Assembly: GCA_020161405.1 (NCBI GenBank)
Contig: JAIUOD010000005.1
Coordinates: forward strand, 62,001 to 126,000
Reading direction: 5' to 3'
From: Pseudomonadota bacterium
GTDB lineage: Bacteria; Pseudomonadota; Alphaproteobacteria; Caulobacterales; Aquidulcibacteraceae
Length of the DNA: 64,000 nucleotides
Position 1 is the first letter of the stretch. Each line of letters begins with the position of its first letter. Positions 23,726 through 31,717 of this stretch are shown piece by piece. The translations under genes were made by a program, and so were the position numbers. The notes beneath the pieces are model-generated. The model saw only the letters and a program-made list of their open reading frames with translations. It did no database searches and was not told where the DNA came from.

Positions 23726-25023
23726 AGATAATGAAGGCTTGCCAATAAATCCGCGATTATTATGGTTGCAAATGTTGTAAATGTATCGGCAACAGCAAAT
23801 GGCATAATTAGCATTTCATTATGCCTTATTGCCCCGCATGTATAAACAACATTTGGAACATAGCCTTCACGTTCTGATTGCGTGGCATAAACCAATGGTG
23901 ATTGTGAGCGTGCCAAAACTTTACTTGGGTCGCTTTTATCAAGTAAAACCGCACCAATGCAATATTTGCGAACCGGCCCTACTCCGTGCGTAAGAAGTAG
24001 CCACCCTTCATCTATCTCAATTGGCGCGCCACAATTTCCAATTTGAACAAATTCCCACGCATAATGTGGGGCAACAATTTCGATACCATCATCCCAATAA
24101 AATAAATTATCTGAATAAACTAAATATAGGTTTTCATTATCGCGCCGCGCAATCATTGCATATTTGCCATTAATCTTACGTGGGAAAAGCGCCATTCCCT
24201 TATTTATGGCCGCACTACCAAGAAGCGGCGTTAGCTTGAAACTTACAAAATCACTTGTTTGCATTAATTCGGAACGTATCATTCGACCGTCATAGGCCGT
24301 GAATGTGGCGCAATACGTAATTGTTTCGCCATCTTGAAATGTAACAAAACGTGCGTCTTCAATACCATTGCTTTGCGCAAGTGTAACTGGAAATATTACG
24401 CGTTCACTTATGTCGCTTGATGCATCAAAAGATAAATCAATTTCATCACCATTTTCACATGGCGCACGGCACTTAATGATTGGTAAAATTGCAAGCTTTG
24501 AAATTGGGTCAAGGCTTACGCGCCCATCTATCGCAATTGTTCCATTTCGAAAAGCAAGTGATGAAACATGCCCTTCACCCACCGCCCTTAAGCTTAGAAT
24601 AAATCGCAACCCACCTGTTGGTGCGCTTGTTTGGTCAGGGTGTGCAATAATGCTTGGGTTAAATAATGCCGCCGCTTCATAGGCATATTCATTTAAAAAA
24701 TATGCCCCAATTAATTGACGTTGCGTGTTGTTAAAATCATCATGGCTTTGAAATGCTTCTTCCATTTCATCGGCGCGCGCTTCAAACCTTGCAAGCAAAT
24801 TACTATGCCGGCTTTGAAAATTTTCAAGCACATCGGCAAGAAGTATATTTGCATCATCAGAACCCAAACCCATAATTCTATCAACAATATGATTGGCCCG
24901 CTTTTTATCAGTTGGCATTAAATCACGCGGTTCAATTGCAGGTTTAAATGGGCGCAAAATTACGCGCGACGGGTCAGGACGAAGTGAAAGCTCTTGGCGT
25001 TTCAATATTTCTAATTGGGGCAA
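23722..25023 (-). CDS. GH130-family glycoside phosphorylase
   Basis: A 433-residue protein. A helical N-terminal part (about 1-125) precedes the five-bladed beta-propeller of GH130. Signature parts: SNGIEDARFV (about 220-229), where the catalytic Asp is expected near the E-D pair, NKGMALFPRKINGKYAMIARRD (about 274-295), and QIGNCGAPIEIDEGWLLLTHGV. These enzymes phosphorolyse beta-mannosides, for example mannosylglucose or mannobiose, in the cytoplasm. The gene overlaps the upstream GT4 gene by 50 nt, so they are co-translated. A mannose-6-phosphate isomerase gene lies 4 kb to the right, which hints at mannose chemistry. The exact substrate is unknown. Confidence 0.85.
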   Translation of the reverse strand: MPQLEILKRQELSLRPDPSRVILRPFKPAIEPRDLMPTDKKRANHIVDRIMGLGSDDANILLADVLENFQSRHSNLLARFEARADEMEEAFQSHDDFNNTQRQLIGAYFLNEYAYEAAALFNPSIIAHPDQTSAPTGGLRFILSLRAVGEGHVSSLAFRNGTIAIDGRVSLDPISKLAILPIIKCRAPCENGDEIDLSFDASSDISERVIFPVTLAQSNGIEDARFVTFQDGETITYCATFTAYDGRMIRSELMQTSDFVSFKLTPLLGSAAINKGMALFPRKINGKYAMIARRDNENLYLVYSDNLFYWDDGIEIVAPHYAWEFVQIGNCGAPIEIDEGWLLLTHGVGPVRKYCIGAVLLDKSDPSKVLARSQSPLVYATQSEREGYVPNVVYTCGAIRHNEMLIMPFAVADTFTTFATIIIADLLASLHYL

Positions 25024-27247
25024 TATTTTCCTTTTTTAATGCCTTTGGCATTATTTGTGCGAAAATGTTCATATCACACAAGCTTAATAGATAGGCGAGG
25101 ACGGATTCGGCGCCACAATTTTCATTTACGCGGTCAACATGAAGGCCATCAAAACAAGCACCGCTTTTAGGGTCAATTAATGCAATCCCAAGATCATTTT
25201 TGCCTAAAAACCAACTAAAAGCCCTTTTTGCTTCTTCATACCAAAATTCATCATTGGTAATTTGATAGGCGCTTAGGCAAGCCGAGATGCTTGCTTGTGC
25301 TTCGACAGGTTGTTGATCAAATTTTGCGCTTGAAATTCCAGCCTCGAAAAACCCTTCGGTTGCATAGGGTCTAAAATTTGTATTTTTGCTTTTTTGAACA
25401 TCCATAATGAATTTTAGCGTTTTCAAACCTGCCTCGATAAATTGCGGCATGTTTAGAAATTTGCCACTACAAATAAGCGCTTGCGAAAGGCGTGCATTCT
25501 CATACGAAAGACCTTTTTCAAACCAATACCAACCTTCTTTACTATTTTTTTCAAGATGAAACATAAGGCGCGTGGCAAGCATTTTGGCAAAAAACTTATC
25601 AATAGGATATGCTTCAAACCCCAATAAAGTAAATGCTATTGCGCGCGGCGAGGTAAAATCAATAACCGATTTATAGGCTTCATTGAATAAATTTTTGGCC
25701 CAATTTTTTTGTGAATCATCAATGCCATTCTTGGCACAATTACCAAGTGCCCAAAGTGTTCTACCATGGCTATCTTCTGATCCCATATCTTCTAACCAAT
25801 TACGGCTAAAGCTCATGAAATTACGAAATCTGCCTGTATCTTTATTCCATGCATGTTGAACAAAAGAGGAAAAAGTGCCTGCTTTTACAATATTTGGAAG
25901 GTTAGCTTCGTTAAGCTGGCAAGATAATAATAAAGCACGCGCATTATCATCAACGCAATAACCGTGTGAGCGGTCAGGGATACGATATATTGCATGCTGT
26001 ATTATCCCTGTATCATCACACATTTCGCTTAAATGGTCAGTTTTAATTCTTGGAAGTTCAAGCGGGGATTTTTCGTAATTAATCCTGAAATCTATAACAG
26101 AATTATAAATAACAGCCCTTTCAAAGACTTTCATATAATCTTGTGCAATGCATGGCCAAATCATTGCGCGCCCTGCGATAAAGGCGGTTTTTCTTATTTT
26201 ATTTCGTCTTTTTTCATCTTTTAGGATTTTTGAAACTTCGCGGCCAATCGCATGTGAATCATTAAAGGGGACAAGAATTCCGCGATCGCCATCAAGCAAT
26301 TCTTTTGCGTGCCAATATGGTGTCGAAACAACCACATTTCCCAATCCAAAACTATAAGCCAAAGTTCCAGATGTCATTTGTGCTTCGTTCAGATAAGGCG
26401 TTATATAAACATCGCACGCACTTAAATATTCTACCAATTTTTTAAGATTTACAAATTCATCAATGAAAATAACATTTTCTGAAACACCTAAATCAGCGGC
26501 TTTTTTGATTAATTCATTCCTATATTTTTCGCCTTCATTGCGAACTAAATTTGGATGCGTAGCGCCCAAAACTATATAGGTTGCATTGGGGCAAGATTTT
26601 AAAATTTGCGGCATTGCATCAATAACCAAATCAATGCCTTTGCTGGCAGATAAAAGGCCGAAAGTTAAAATAATGGTTTGATTATCACGTCCCAAATTAT
26701 GTTTGGCAATTTCGGGTTCTATAAATTCTAAATCAGGGATGCCATGTGCAATTACTTCTATCTTATCAGCCTTAACGCCATAAATTTCTTGTAAAATATT
26801 GCTGCCCTTTTGTGCCATGACAATTAATTTAGCCGAGGCTTTGATTATTCTTTGGAAAACCTCGGAATATTTTGGTAGTGGGTTTTCAATTATTGTATGT
26901 AATGTGGTGACAATTGGTATTTTAAGGCTATCTAAAAGTAATAAAATATTTTCACCTGCCTCGCCACCAAATATGCCAAATTCATGTTGAAGGCATACAA
27001 TTTCAAACCCATTATTATTAATAAAATTTGCAGCTTTTAGATAATCGCTTTTAATATCTGAATGAATTTCAAATATCACTTTTTCAGGGTAATCATATGA
27101 TTGCCCGCTATCCGTCATTGCAAAAACTGATGTATTAAGGTTCAGATTTTCTGATATTGCGCTTTCAATATCATTTGTGAAAGTAGCGATGCCGCATCGC
27201 CTTGGTAACGAATTACCAATAAAGGCGATTTTTTTTATTTTGTTCAT
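24974..27247 (-). CDS. GT4 glycosyltransferase with C-terminal toroid-like domain
   Basis: A 757-residue protein of two parts. Residues 1-385 are a GT-B glycosyltransferase: IAFIGNSLPRRCGIATFTNDI, VCLQHEFGIFGGEAG, LTFGLLSASKGIDLVIDAMPQIL and TPYLNEAQMTSGTLAYSFGLG, followed by GILVPFND. Residues about 400-745 form an alpha/alpha-toroid-like domain with YCVDDNARALLLS, DSHGRTLWALG and FDQQPVEAQA. This combination with a GH130 gene directly downstream is a recurring pair in bacteria and may make or recycle a mannosyl-containing glycan. The 3' end overlaps the GH130 start by 50 nt. CsbD lies upstream on the same strand, 27 nt away, so one transcript could cover all three. Confidence 0.8.
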   Translation of the reverse strand: MNKIKKIAFIGNSLPRRCGIATFTNDIESAISENLNLNTSVFAMTDSGQSYDYPEKVIFEIHSDIKSDYLKAANFINNNGFEIVCLQHEFGIFGGEAGENILLLLDSLKIPIVTTLHTIIENPLPKYSEVFQRIIKASAKLIVMAQKGSNILQEIYGVKADKIEVIAHGIPDLEFIEPEIAKHNLGRDNQTIILTFGLLSASKGIDLVIDAMPQILKSCPNATYIVLGATHPNLVRNEGEKYRNELIKKAADLGVSENVIFIDEFVNLKKLVEYLSACDVYITPYLNEAQMTSGTLAYSFGLGNVVVSTPYWHAKELLDGDRGILVPFNDSHAIGREVSKILKDEKRRNKIRKTAFIAGRAMIWPCIAQDYMKVFERAVIYNSVIDFRINYEKSPLELPRIKTDHLSEMCDDTGIIQHAIYRIPDRSHGYCVDDNARALLLSCQLNEANLPNIVKAGTFSSFVQHAWNKDTGRFRNFMSFSRNWLEDMGSEDSHGRTLWALGNCAKNGIDDSQKNWAKNLFNEAYKSVIDFTSPRAIAFTLLGFEAYPIDKFFAKMLATRLMFHLEKNSKEGWYWFEKGLSYENARLSQALICSGKFLNMPQFIEAGLKTLKFIMDVQKSKNTNFRPYATEGFFEAGISSAKFDQQPVEAQASISACLSAYQITNDEFWYEEAKRAFSWFLGKNDLGIALIDPKSGACFDGLHVDRVNENCGAESVLAYLLSLCDMNIFAQIMPKALKKENIAPIRNIETPRAFTSS

Positions 27248-27274
27248 TTAATTGCCTTGCTTGCAAAACTTGAT

Positions 27275-27547
27275 TTAACTATCTTCTTCTTTCATCTCTG
27301 ATAGAGTTTGGAAGAATTTTTCATTTTTCTTATTTTCGATTTTTTTATCGGCTTCACTGCGGTCTGGATTATTATCTTTATCGGTAATGATATCTTTGAC
27401 TTTTCCCATTGCACTTTGTGCCGCGCCTACAAATTGGTCTTTTGCGCCATCAATCTGCATTTTTTCAGAACCGATAACTTTACCAACAGATTTCGTTATT
27501 GCTCCACGAACAACTTTGGCTTTTCCATAAATAATATTCTTATCCAT
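27275..27547 (-). CDS. CsbD-family stress protein
   Basis: A 90-residue hydrophilic protein. The first 60 residues form the CsbD domain: GKAKVVRGAITKSVGKVIGSEKMQIDGAKDQFVGAAQ, with the typical Gly-Lys repeats. The C-terminus is acidic and Lys-rich. CsbD-like proteins rise in general stress responses; function is unknown. The promoter holds an inverted, degenerate copy of the shared motif (27609-27627) pointing at this gene and a good copy pointing away (27636-27654). It is the first gene of a leftward unit with GT4 and GH130. Confidence 0.8.
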   Translation of the reverse strand: MDKNIIYGKAKVVRGAITKSVGKVIGSEKMQIDGAKDQFVGAAQSAMGKVKDIITDKDNNPDRSEADKKIENKKNEKFFQTLSEMKEEDS

Positions 27548-27608
27548 AACGCGCTCCTTTTTAGAATTTTCATCAAAAACATTACGCGCCCTTGTCTATG
27601 TAAAAACA

Positions 27609-27627
27609 ACATGGGGAAACTACTTAG
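27609..27627 (-). promoter_or_regulatory. Degenerate reverse copy of the shared motif facing csbD
   Basis: The plus strand reads ACATGGGGAAACTACTTAG, an inverted form of the motif matching 10 of the 14 constant positions. Together with the good copy 8 nt away it makes a nearly palindromic pair in the csbD/mannose isomerase promoter. Confidence 0.35.
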
Positions 27628-27635
27628 TCACGTAC

Positions 27636-27654
27636 CTAGGTGATTTCCGATACT
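27636..27654 (+). promoter_or_regulatory. Shared 19-bp stress-cluster motif, site 3
   Basis: CTAGGTGATTTCCGATACT, 34 nt before the mannose isomerase start at 27689 and 88 nt from the csbD start on the other strand. All 14 constant positions agree with sites 1 and 2. With the reverse copy at 27609 it could control csbD. Confidence 0.55.
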
Positions 27655-27688
27655 ATTTAGACCAACGCATGTGACTATGTTTTGTTTT

Positions 27689-28729
27689 ATGGATAAAATA
27701 AATAAAACCGTGATTTATGAAGATGTTTCAGACTTAGTTATTAACGAAGTTTCGCCCTACCCTTTGCTTTTTAATACCATTTTTAAAACCAAAACATGGG
27801 GCGGGCGCAAAATTAGTAATTGGGTTAAAAGCCCAATGCCTGATGGAAAAATTGGCGAAGCATGGCTGTTAAGCGATAGAAATGACGCACAAAGCATTGT
27901 TCAAAACGGAAGTTTAAAAGGCAAATCTTTAGGTGAAATAATCAAAAACTTCCCTAAACTAATCCTTGGTAAATTTAGTGAAGAATTTAAACAATTTCCC
28001 CTTTTGATTAAAATTTTAGATGTGAAAAAGAATTTGTCACTTCAAATTCACCCTTCAGAAAAAAATATTGCGCTTATTCCCAATGGGGAAAATGCGAAAA
28101 CAGAAGGGTGGGTAATTTTAGAAGCAAAAGCAAAAAGCAAAATATTTGCCGGCCTAAACCCAAATATAAATGACAACAATCTTCGAAATATAAATAAGAA
28201 AAATATCGACAAATTTGTCCCAAGTTTTAAGGCAAAGCCCGATCAAGCAATATTTTTAAATTCTGGGACAATTCATTCGGCGCAAAACAATATTACAATG
28301 CTAGAAATTCAACAAAATAGCGATGTTACTTTTCGCCTTTTTGACTGGGGACGTATTGATATAGAAACAAATAAGCCGCGCCCACTGCAAATTGAAAATG
28401 CAATTAAATGTATTGATTTTGAACAAGGTAAAATTGCACCCATAAAGCCAAAAATCGAAGTTGTTTTTCCAATATTACGCGAACAAATTTTCAATTGCCC
28501 CTTTTTTATAGTTTGGCGCATTAAAGCAAGCCATATATTTAAAATTGGGGAAGTTGATGCGCCAACCATAATCTTTTGCCTAAAAGGCAAGGGAACAATT
28601 AAATATCGCAACATTGACCAAAAAGTTCAAAAAGGAAATCTAATCTTACTTCCATCTTCACTTGGAATATCCACATTCAACCCAAAGGGAAGCGCCACAA
28701 TTATAATTATAAAAATTCCTGTTAATTAG
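27689..28729 (+). CDS. Class I mannose-6-phosphate isomerase
   Basis: A 346-residue protein from the ATG at 27689; the ATG at 27671 would add six residues. It interconverts mannose 6-phosphate and fructose 6-phosphate in the cytoplasm. The cupin metal site is visible: LQIHPSE gives Gln and His, KTEGWVIL gives Glu, and NSGTIHSA gives the second His. WGGRKISNWVK and GEAWLLSDR in the N-terminal part are typical of the short class I form found in many bacteria. It is divergent from csbD and shares the motif-bearing promoter. Together with GH130 and GT4 it suggests mannose-based glycan metabolism. Confidence 0.85.
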   Translation: MDKINKTVIYEDVSDLVINEVSPYPLLFNTIFKTKTWGGRKISNWVKSPMPDGKIGEAWLLSDRNDAQSIVQNGSLKGKSLGEIIKNFPKLILGKFSEEFKQFPLLIKILDVKKNLSLQIHPSEKNIALIPNGENAKTEGWVILEAKAKSKIFAGLNPNINDNNLRNINKKNIDKFVPSFKAKPDQAIFLNSGTIHSAQNNITMLEIQQNSDVTFRLFDWGRIDIETNKPRPLQIENAIKCIDFEQGKIAPIKPKIEVVFPILREQIFNCPFFIVWRIKASHIFKIGEVDAPTIIFCLKGKGTIKYRNIDQKVQKGNLILLPSSLGISTFNPKGSATIIIIKIPVN

Positions 28730-28832
28730 CTTACTATTTTAGTTTTGGTTTATCTAAATATATTTGGCCAAATTACGCCAATTTTCGCTAAAGTTACAAT
28801 AGAAATATAGCAGTTTTCCTTGAATTCGTAAT

Positions 28833-29834
28833 TTACCTCAAAATTTCATTCAAAATTTTTGCCAATCTTACACCCGCTTTCTCCATCTGGATTTTGGAAA
28901 TATTTGAGGCGTTGGTTTCGTAGTCTGGGGTTAGTTTGATTGTGGTGGTTTTGTTTTCGGCGTCGCAATGTGGGGTTGTTGTTCCTAAATTATAAGCGGC
29001 ATTTTTTGAAAGCTCGAATGAATCGGCGGCCCAATCTTTTGGTGTTTCAGTTTGCCAATCTTTGATTTGTTGTTCGGTAATTTCATCATGCAAAATCTTT
29101 GCATAATCAGCAGGTGCAGCGCCTTTGGTTAAAAGATAAACCGCCTGATAATCCCAAAAACCATGAAGGCGCATTGGGTCATGGCTTGTTGGGGCAACCC
29201 AAACGCAATTGCCGCCATGATCGTCATTATCCGAAGTATGGAGTGGTTGATGAATATCACCAACAAAATGGATTAGAAATTTTAGCGCAAATACTTGCTC
29301 TTGCACGCTAGTTTTTGGGTCGGCAAGTTCGGCAGTGAATTGGTTGATTTTATTAACAATGCAATCTTGCGCAGGCGCGCCAAGGCTTGCGACACCACCT
29401 TTTAAATCAACAATTGGGCAGATTTTTTCTTCTTCAGATTCAACCATTGCTTTATCGCCATTTGTTGAAAGTGGAATATCAACAAAATGCCATTCGCGCG
29501 TTCCAATATATGATGCACCATCTGGGCGCCCTGCCTCGCGATATTTATCGGCCCATACCGAGCGGGATACAAAATCTGTTTGTGTTAAAGTATCTGTATC
29601 TTGTGCAAGGATTGCTTGGGCTTTTGCTTGCGCTTCTGGGGTAAGGTATGAATATGCAAGGGCGGCAATGATTTGATGCCCTGGATCACTCCAAGCGAAG
29701 GCGTTCTGGCAATTCAAAGCGCCAATTGAAAACGCGATTGCCAGTACGGAGCGTTTCCCGAATAGTGTGAAGCGGTTTTCGGTTAAGAAACGCGACCAAC
29801 AAAGGAATCTAGTGCCCAGTTTTTTGATTGCCAT
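28833..29834 (-). CDS. S1/P1-family nuclease, exported
   Basis: A 333-residue protein. After a long basic leader comes a signal peptide (SVLAIAFSIGALNCQNAFA), with the mature protein starting at Trp48 in AWSDPGHQ, as in S1/P1 nucleases where the N-terminal Trp binds zinc. Further ligands: His in GHQIIAALA, HFVGDIHQPLHTSDNDDHGGN (His and Asp residues of the trinuclear zinc site) and FWDYQAV. It would degrade single-stranded DNA and RNA in the periplasm or outside for nutrient use. It is a single gene; the neighbours are unrelated. The 25-residue basic stretch before the signal peptide suggests the true start may be further in. Confidence 0.9.
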   Translation of the reverse strand: MAIKKLGTRFLCWSRFLTENRFTLFGKRSVLAIAFSIGALNCQNAFAWSDPGHQIIAALAYSYLTPEAQAKAQAILAQDTDTLTQTDFVSRSVWADKYREAGRPDGASYIGTREWHFVDIPLSTNGDKAMVESEEEKICPIVDLKGGVASLGAPAQDCIVNKINQFTAELADPKTSVQEQVFALKFLIHFVGDIHQPLHTSDNDDHGGNCVWVAPTSHDPMRLHGFWDYQAVYLLTKGAAPADYAKILHDEITEQQIKDWQTETPKDWAADSFELSKNAAYNLGTTTPHCDAENKTTTIKLTPDYETNASNISKIQMEKAGVRLAKILNEILR

Positions 29835-29909
29835 TTATATCTCCATGCATATTGTCAAAAGCGCAATAATCTATAGGAATAGTTGGCGCAAATGAAATTT
29901 ATTTAGAAA

Positions 29910-30386
29910 ATGACCGATAAGCCAAATCACGAAAAATACATGCAAATCGCCCTCGAGCTTGCAAAACAGGCGCAAGAAATTGGCGAAGTGCCAATTGGCG
30001 CTTTAATTGTTGATGAAAATGATGAAATAATTGCCGAAGGTTTTAATCGCCCCATTGCCGAACATGACCCTAGTGCACATGCCGAAATAATTGCAATTCG
30101 CAATGCCGCGAAAAAACTTGAAAATTATCGTACCAAACCGAATTTACGCCTTTATGTAACCCTTGAACCCTGCACAATGTGCGCAGGCGCAATTTCATTT
30201 GCACGTATCGAACATGTGATTTTTGGCGCTTATGATAAAAAGGGCGGGGCAATTGTAAATGGGGCGCTTTTTTTTGAAAGTGAAAACTGTCATTTTCGTC
30301 CAAAAATTACGCATGGCATACTCGAAAATGAGTGTTCGGTGATTTTAAAAGAATTCTTTGCAAAAAAAAGACGAAAAATAGGTTGA
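29910..30386 (+). CDS. tadA: tRNA adenosine(34) deaminase
   Basis: A 158-residue enzyme that turns adenosine 34 of tRNA-Arg(ACG) to inosine. The zinc-binding active site is complete: His57-Ala-Glu59 (SAHAEIIAI), where Glu is the proton shuttle, and Pro87-Cys88-Thr-Met-Cys91. AQEIGEVPIGALIVD at the N-terminus is typical of TadA. Length is normal. The following GNAT gene starts 90 nt downstream on the same strand and may be co-transcribed. Confidence 0.93.
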   Translation: MTDKPNHEKYMQIALELAKQAQEIGEVPIGALIVDENDEIIAEGFNRPIAEHDPSAHAEIIAIRNAAKKLENYRTKPNLRLYVTLEPCTMCAGAISFARIEHVIFGAYDKKGGAIVNGALFFESENCHFRPKITHGILENECSVILKEFFAKKRRKIG

Positions 30387-30476
30387 AACCTTCGCAAATC
30401 ACCCCAAATTATTAATAAATGCGTGATAAAAGCAAAATGCACTTGCATATTATTCACAGATTGCGGACAATGAGCC

Positions 30477-31058
30477 ATGAAATTTGTTTTAAGAAATGCA
30501 AATATCAATGATATAGAAGGTCTTGCGGTCTGCTATTGCAATTGTATGCTTGATACTTATCAATCCATCATCCCGTCTGAAGCGCTTGAAGAAATTAATA
30601 TTCAAAAAGCGGTAAAGAAGTTTCGCAACGAATTTGTTGAGCAAATCGCTGATTCTGATAAATCGATTTTCATTATTGAAAATGAAGATCGTTCAATTAC
30701 TGGCTTTTCAATTGCTGGCGCGGCAAAGACACGTTCGGCAAAAACTTTGGGCGATGGTGAAATATTCTTGCTTCATGTTGACCCCGAACATCAAGGTTAT
30801 GGCCTTGGGAAAGCTTTAATGCTTGCTAATGCGCGTTGGCTTATTAGCCGCGGCCTATTCACTGGCGGTGTGTGGGTTCACGAGGCGAATGATATTGGCA
30901 TTCGTTTTTGCGAAGATTTGGGCGCACGTATTAATGGCAAAAAACGCAAAAGCAAAAATAATTATACCCATAATTTGGTTGCAATGTGCTGGGAAGATTT
31001 TTCACAAGTCGCCCAATTAGAAGCAGAAGTACCAAATTGGGGTGGGTATGAGAGATAG
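30477..31058 (+). CDS. GNAT-family N-acetyltransferase
   Basis: A 193-residue acyltransferase. The acetyl-CoA-binding motif A is VDPEHQGYGLGKALMLANARWL (about 101-122), with the Q-x-x-G-x-G signature. The N-terminal strand LRNANINDIEGLAVCYCNCM and the C-terminal strand GVWVHEANDIGIRFCEDLGARING are typical of ribosomal-protein or metabolite acetyltransferases. The substrate is unknown. Its neighbour upstream is tadA; a long AT-rich hairpin at 31118-31156 follows. Confidence 0.8.
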   Translation: MKFVLRNANINDIEGLAVCYCNCMLDTYQSIIPSEALEEINIQKAVKKFRNEFVEQIADSDKSIFIIENEDRSITGFSIAGAAKTRSAKTLGDGEIFLLHVDPEHQGYGLGKALMLANARWLISRGLFTGGVWVHEANDIGIRFCEDLGARINGKKRKSKNNYTHNLVAMCWEDFSQVAQLEAEVPNWGGYER

Positions 31059-31117
31059 GGGTTCAAGTTTCCACCCTCCTCGCTTCGCTCGTCACTCAGA
31101 AACTTGGTTTTAAGCGG

Positions 31118-31156
31118 ACATTAAAAAATAAAAAGCGTGGTTTTTATTTTTTAATG
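31118..31156. terminator. Long AT-rich hairpin, likely bidirectional terminator
   Basis: CATTAAAAAATAAAAA (31118-31133) pairs exactly with the inverse at 31141-31156, a 16-bp stem with a 7-nt loop. It separates the convergent GNAT and ogt genes. A shorter dyad, CAAGTTTC/GAAACTTG, lies just to its left (31063-31105). The A/T runs on both arms fit a weak two-way terminator. Confidence 0.5.
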
Positions 31157-31195
31157 ACTTTATTGTTTTGAAAATTTGCCATAGCAAATTTTTTA

Positions 31196-31708
31196 TTAGA
31201 ACAAATGAAAGTTGGTTTTTTGTTCTAATTCTAATAATTTAACTTTAATATCAATACCGCCGCCAAAGCCTGTCATTGTGCCGTTTTTGCCGATTACGCG
31301 GTGGCAGGGGATTATTATTGCAATTGGGTTTTTATTATTGGCTTGGCCTACTGCGCGTAATGCTTTGGGTGAACCCGCCCGATTGCATTGTTCTTGATAG
31401 GAAATAGTTTCGCCATAGGGGATTTTTCGTAATTCATCCCATGACGCCTTTTGAAAATCCGTTCCTTCATATAGCAATTGCAAATGATCAAAGGCATTTT
31501 TCGAACCATTAAAATATTCATCCAATGCGTTTTTGATTATAAGGCTTAATTGGCTTTGGATTAATTCAATTTCTTTATCGATAAGCGATTTTGGCAAATC
31601 AAATCTATTCTCACCAAAATGCAATGAATAAATCACGCCATTTTCATCAAATAAAAGACTTAAAGCGCCAATTGGCGAATTATAATTTGCACAAAGAATC
31701 TGCTTCAT
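31196..31708 (-). CDS. ogt: Methylated-DNA-protein-cysteine methyltransferase
   Basis: A 170-residue suicide repair protein that moves methyl groups from O6-methylguanine to its own cysteine. The active-site motif is IIIPCHRVIG (Cys in PCHRV), with the downstream GFGGG loop; the helix-turn-helix that reads DNA is QEQCNRAGSPKALRAVGQANNKNP. There is no Ada N-terminal domain, so this is the Ogt type. It lies at the end of the leftward corA-purD row, 9 nt after corA; the family role is DNA repair. Confidence 0.9.
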   Translation of the reverse strand: MKQILCANYNSPIGALSLLFDENGVIYSLHFGENRFDLPKSLIDKEIELIQSQLSLIIKNALDEYFNGSKNAFDHLQLLYEGTDFQKASWDELRKIPYGETISYQEQCNRAGSPKALRAVGQANNKNPIAIIIPCHRVIGKNGTMTGFGGGIDIKVKLLELEQKTNFHLF

Positions 31709-31717
31709 AGAACAAAG

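Noticed and set aside
19602..27688. EcfG (general stress sigma) promoters, GGAAC-N16/17-CGTT, before the stress genes
   Set aside because: No good match was found in the intergenic regions; the shared CTAGGT-TTCCGA motif is different and too far from the starts.
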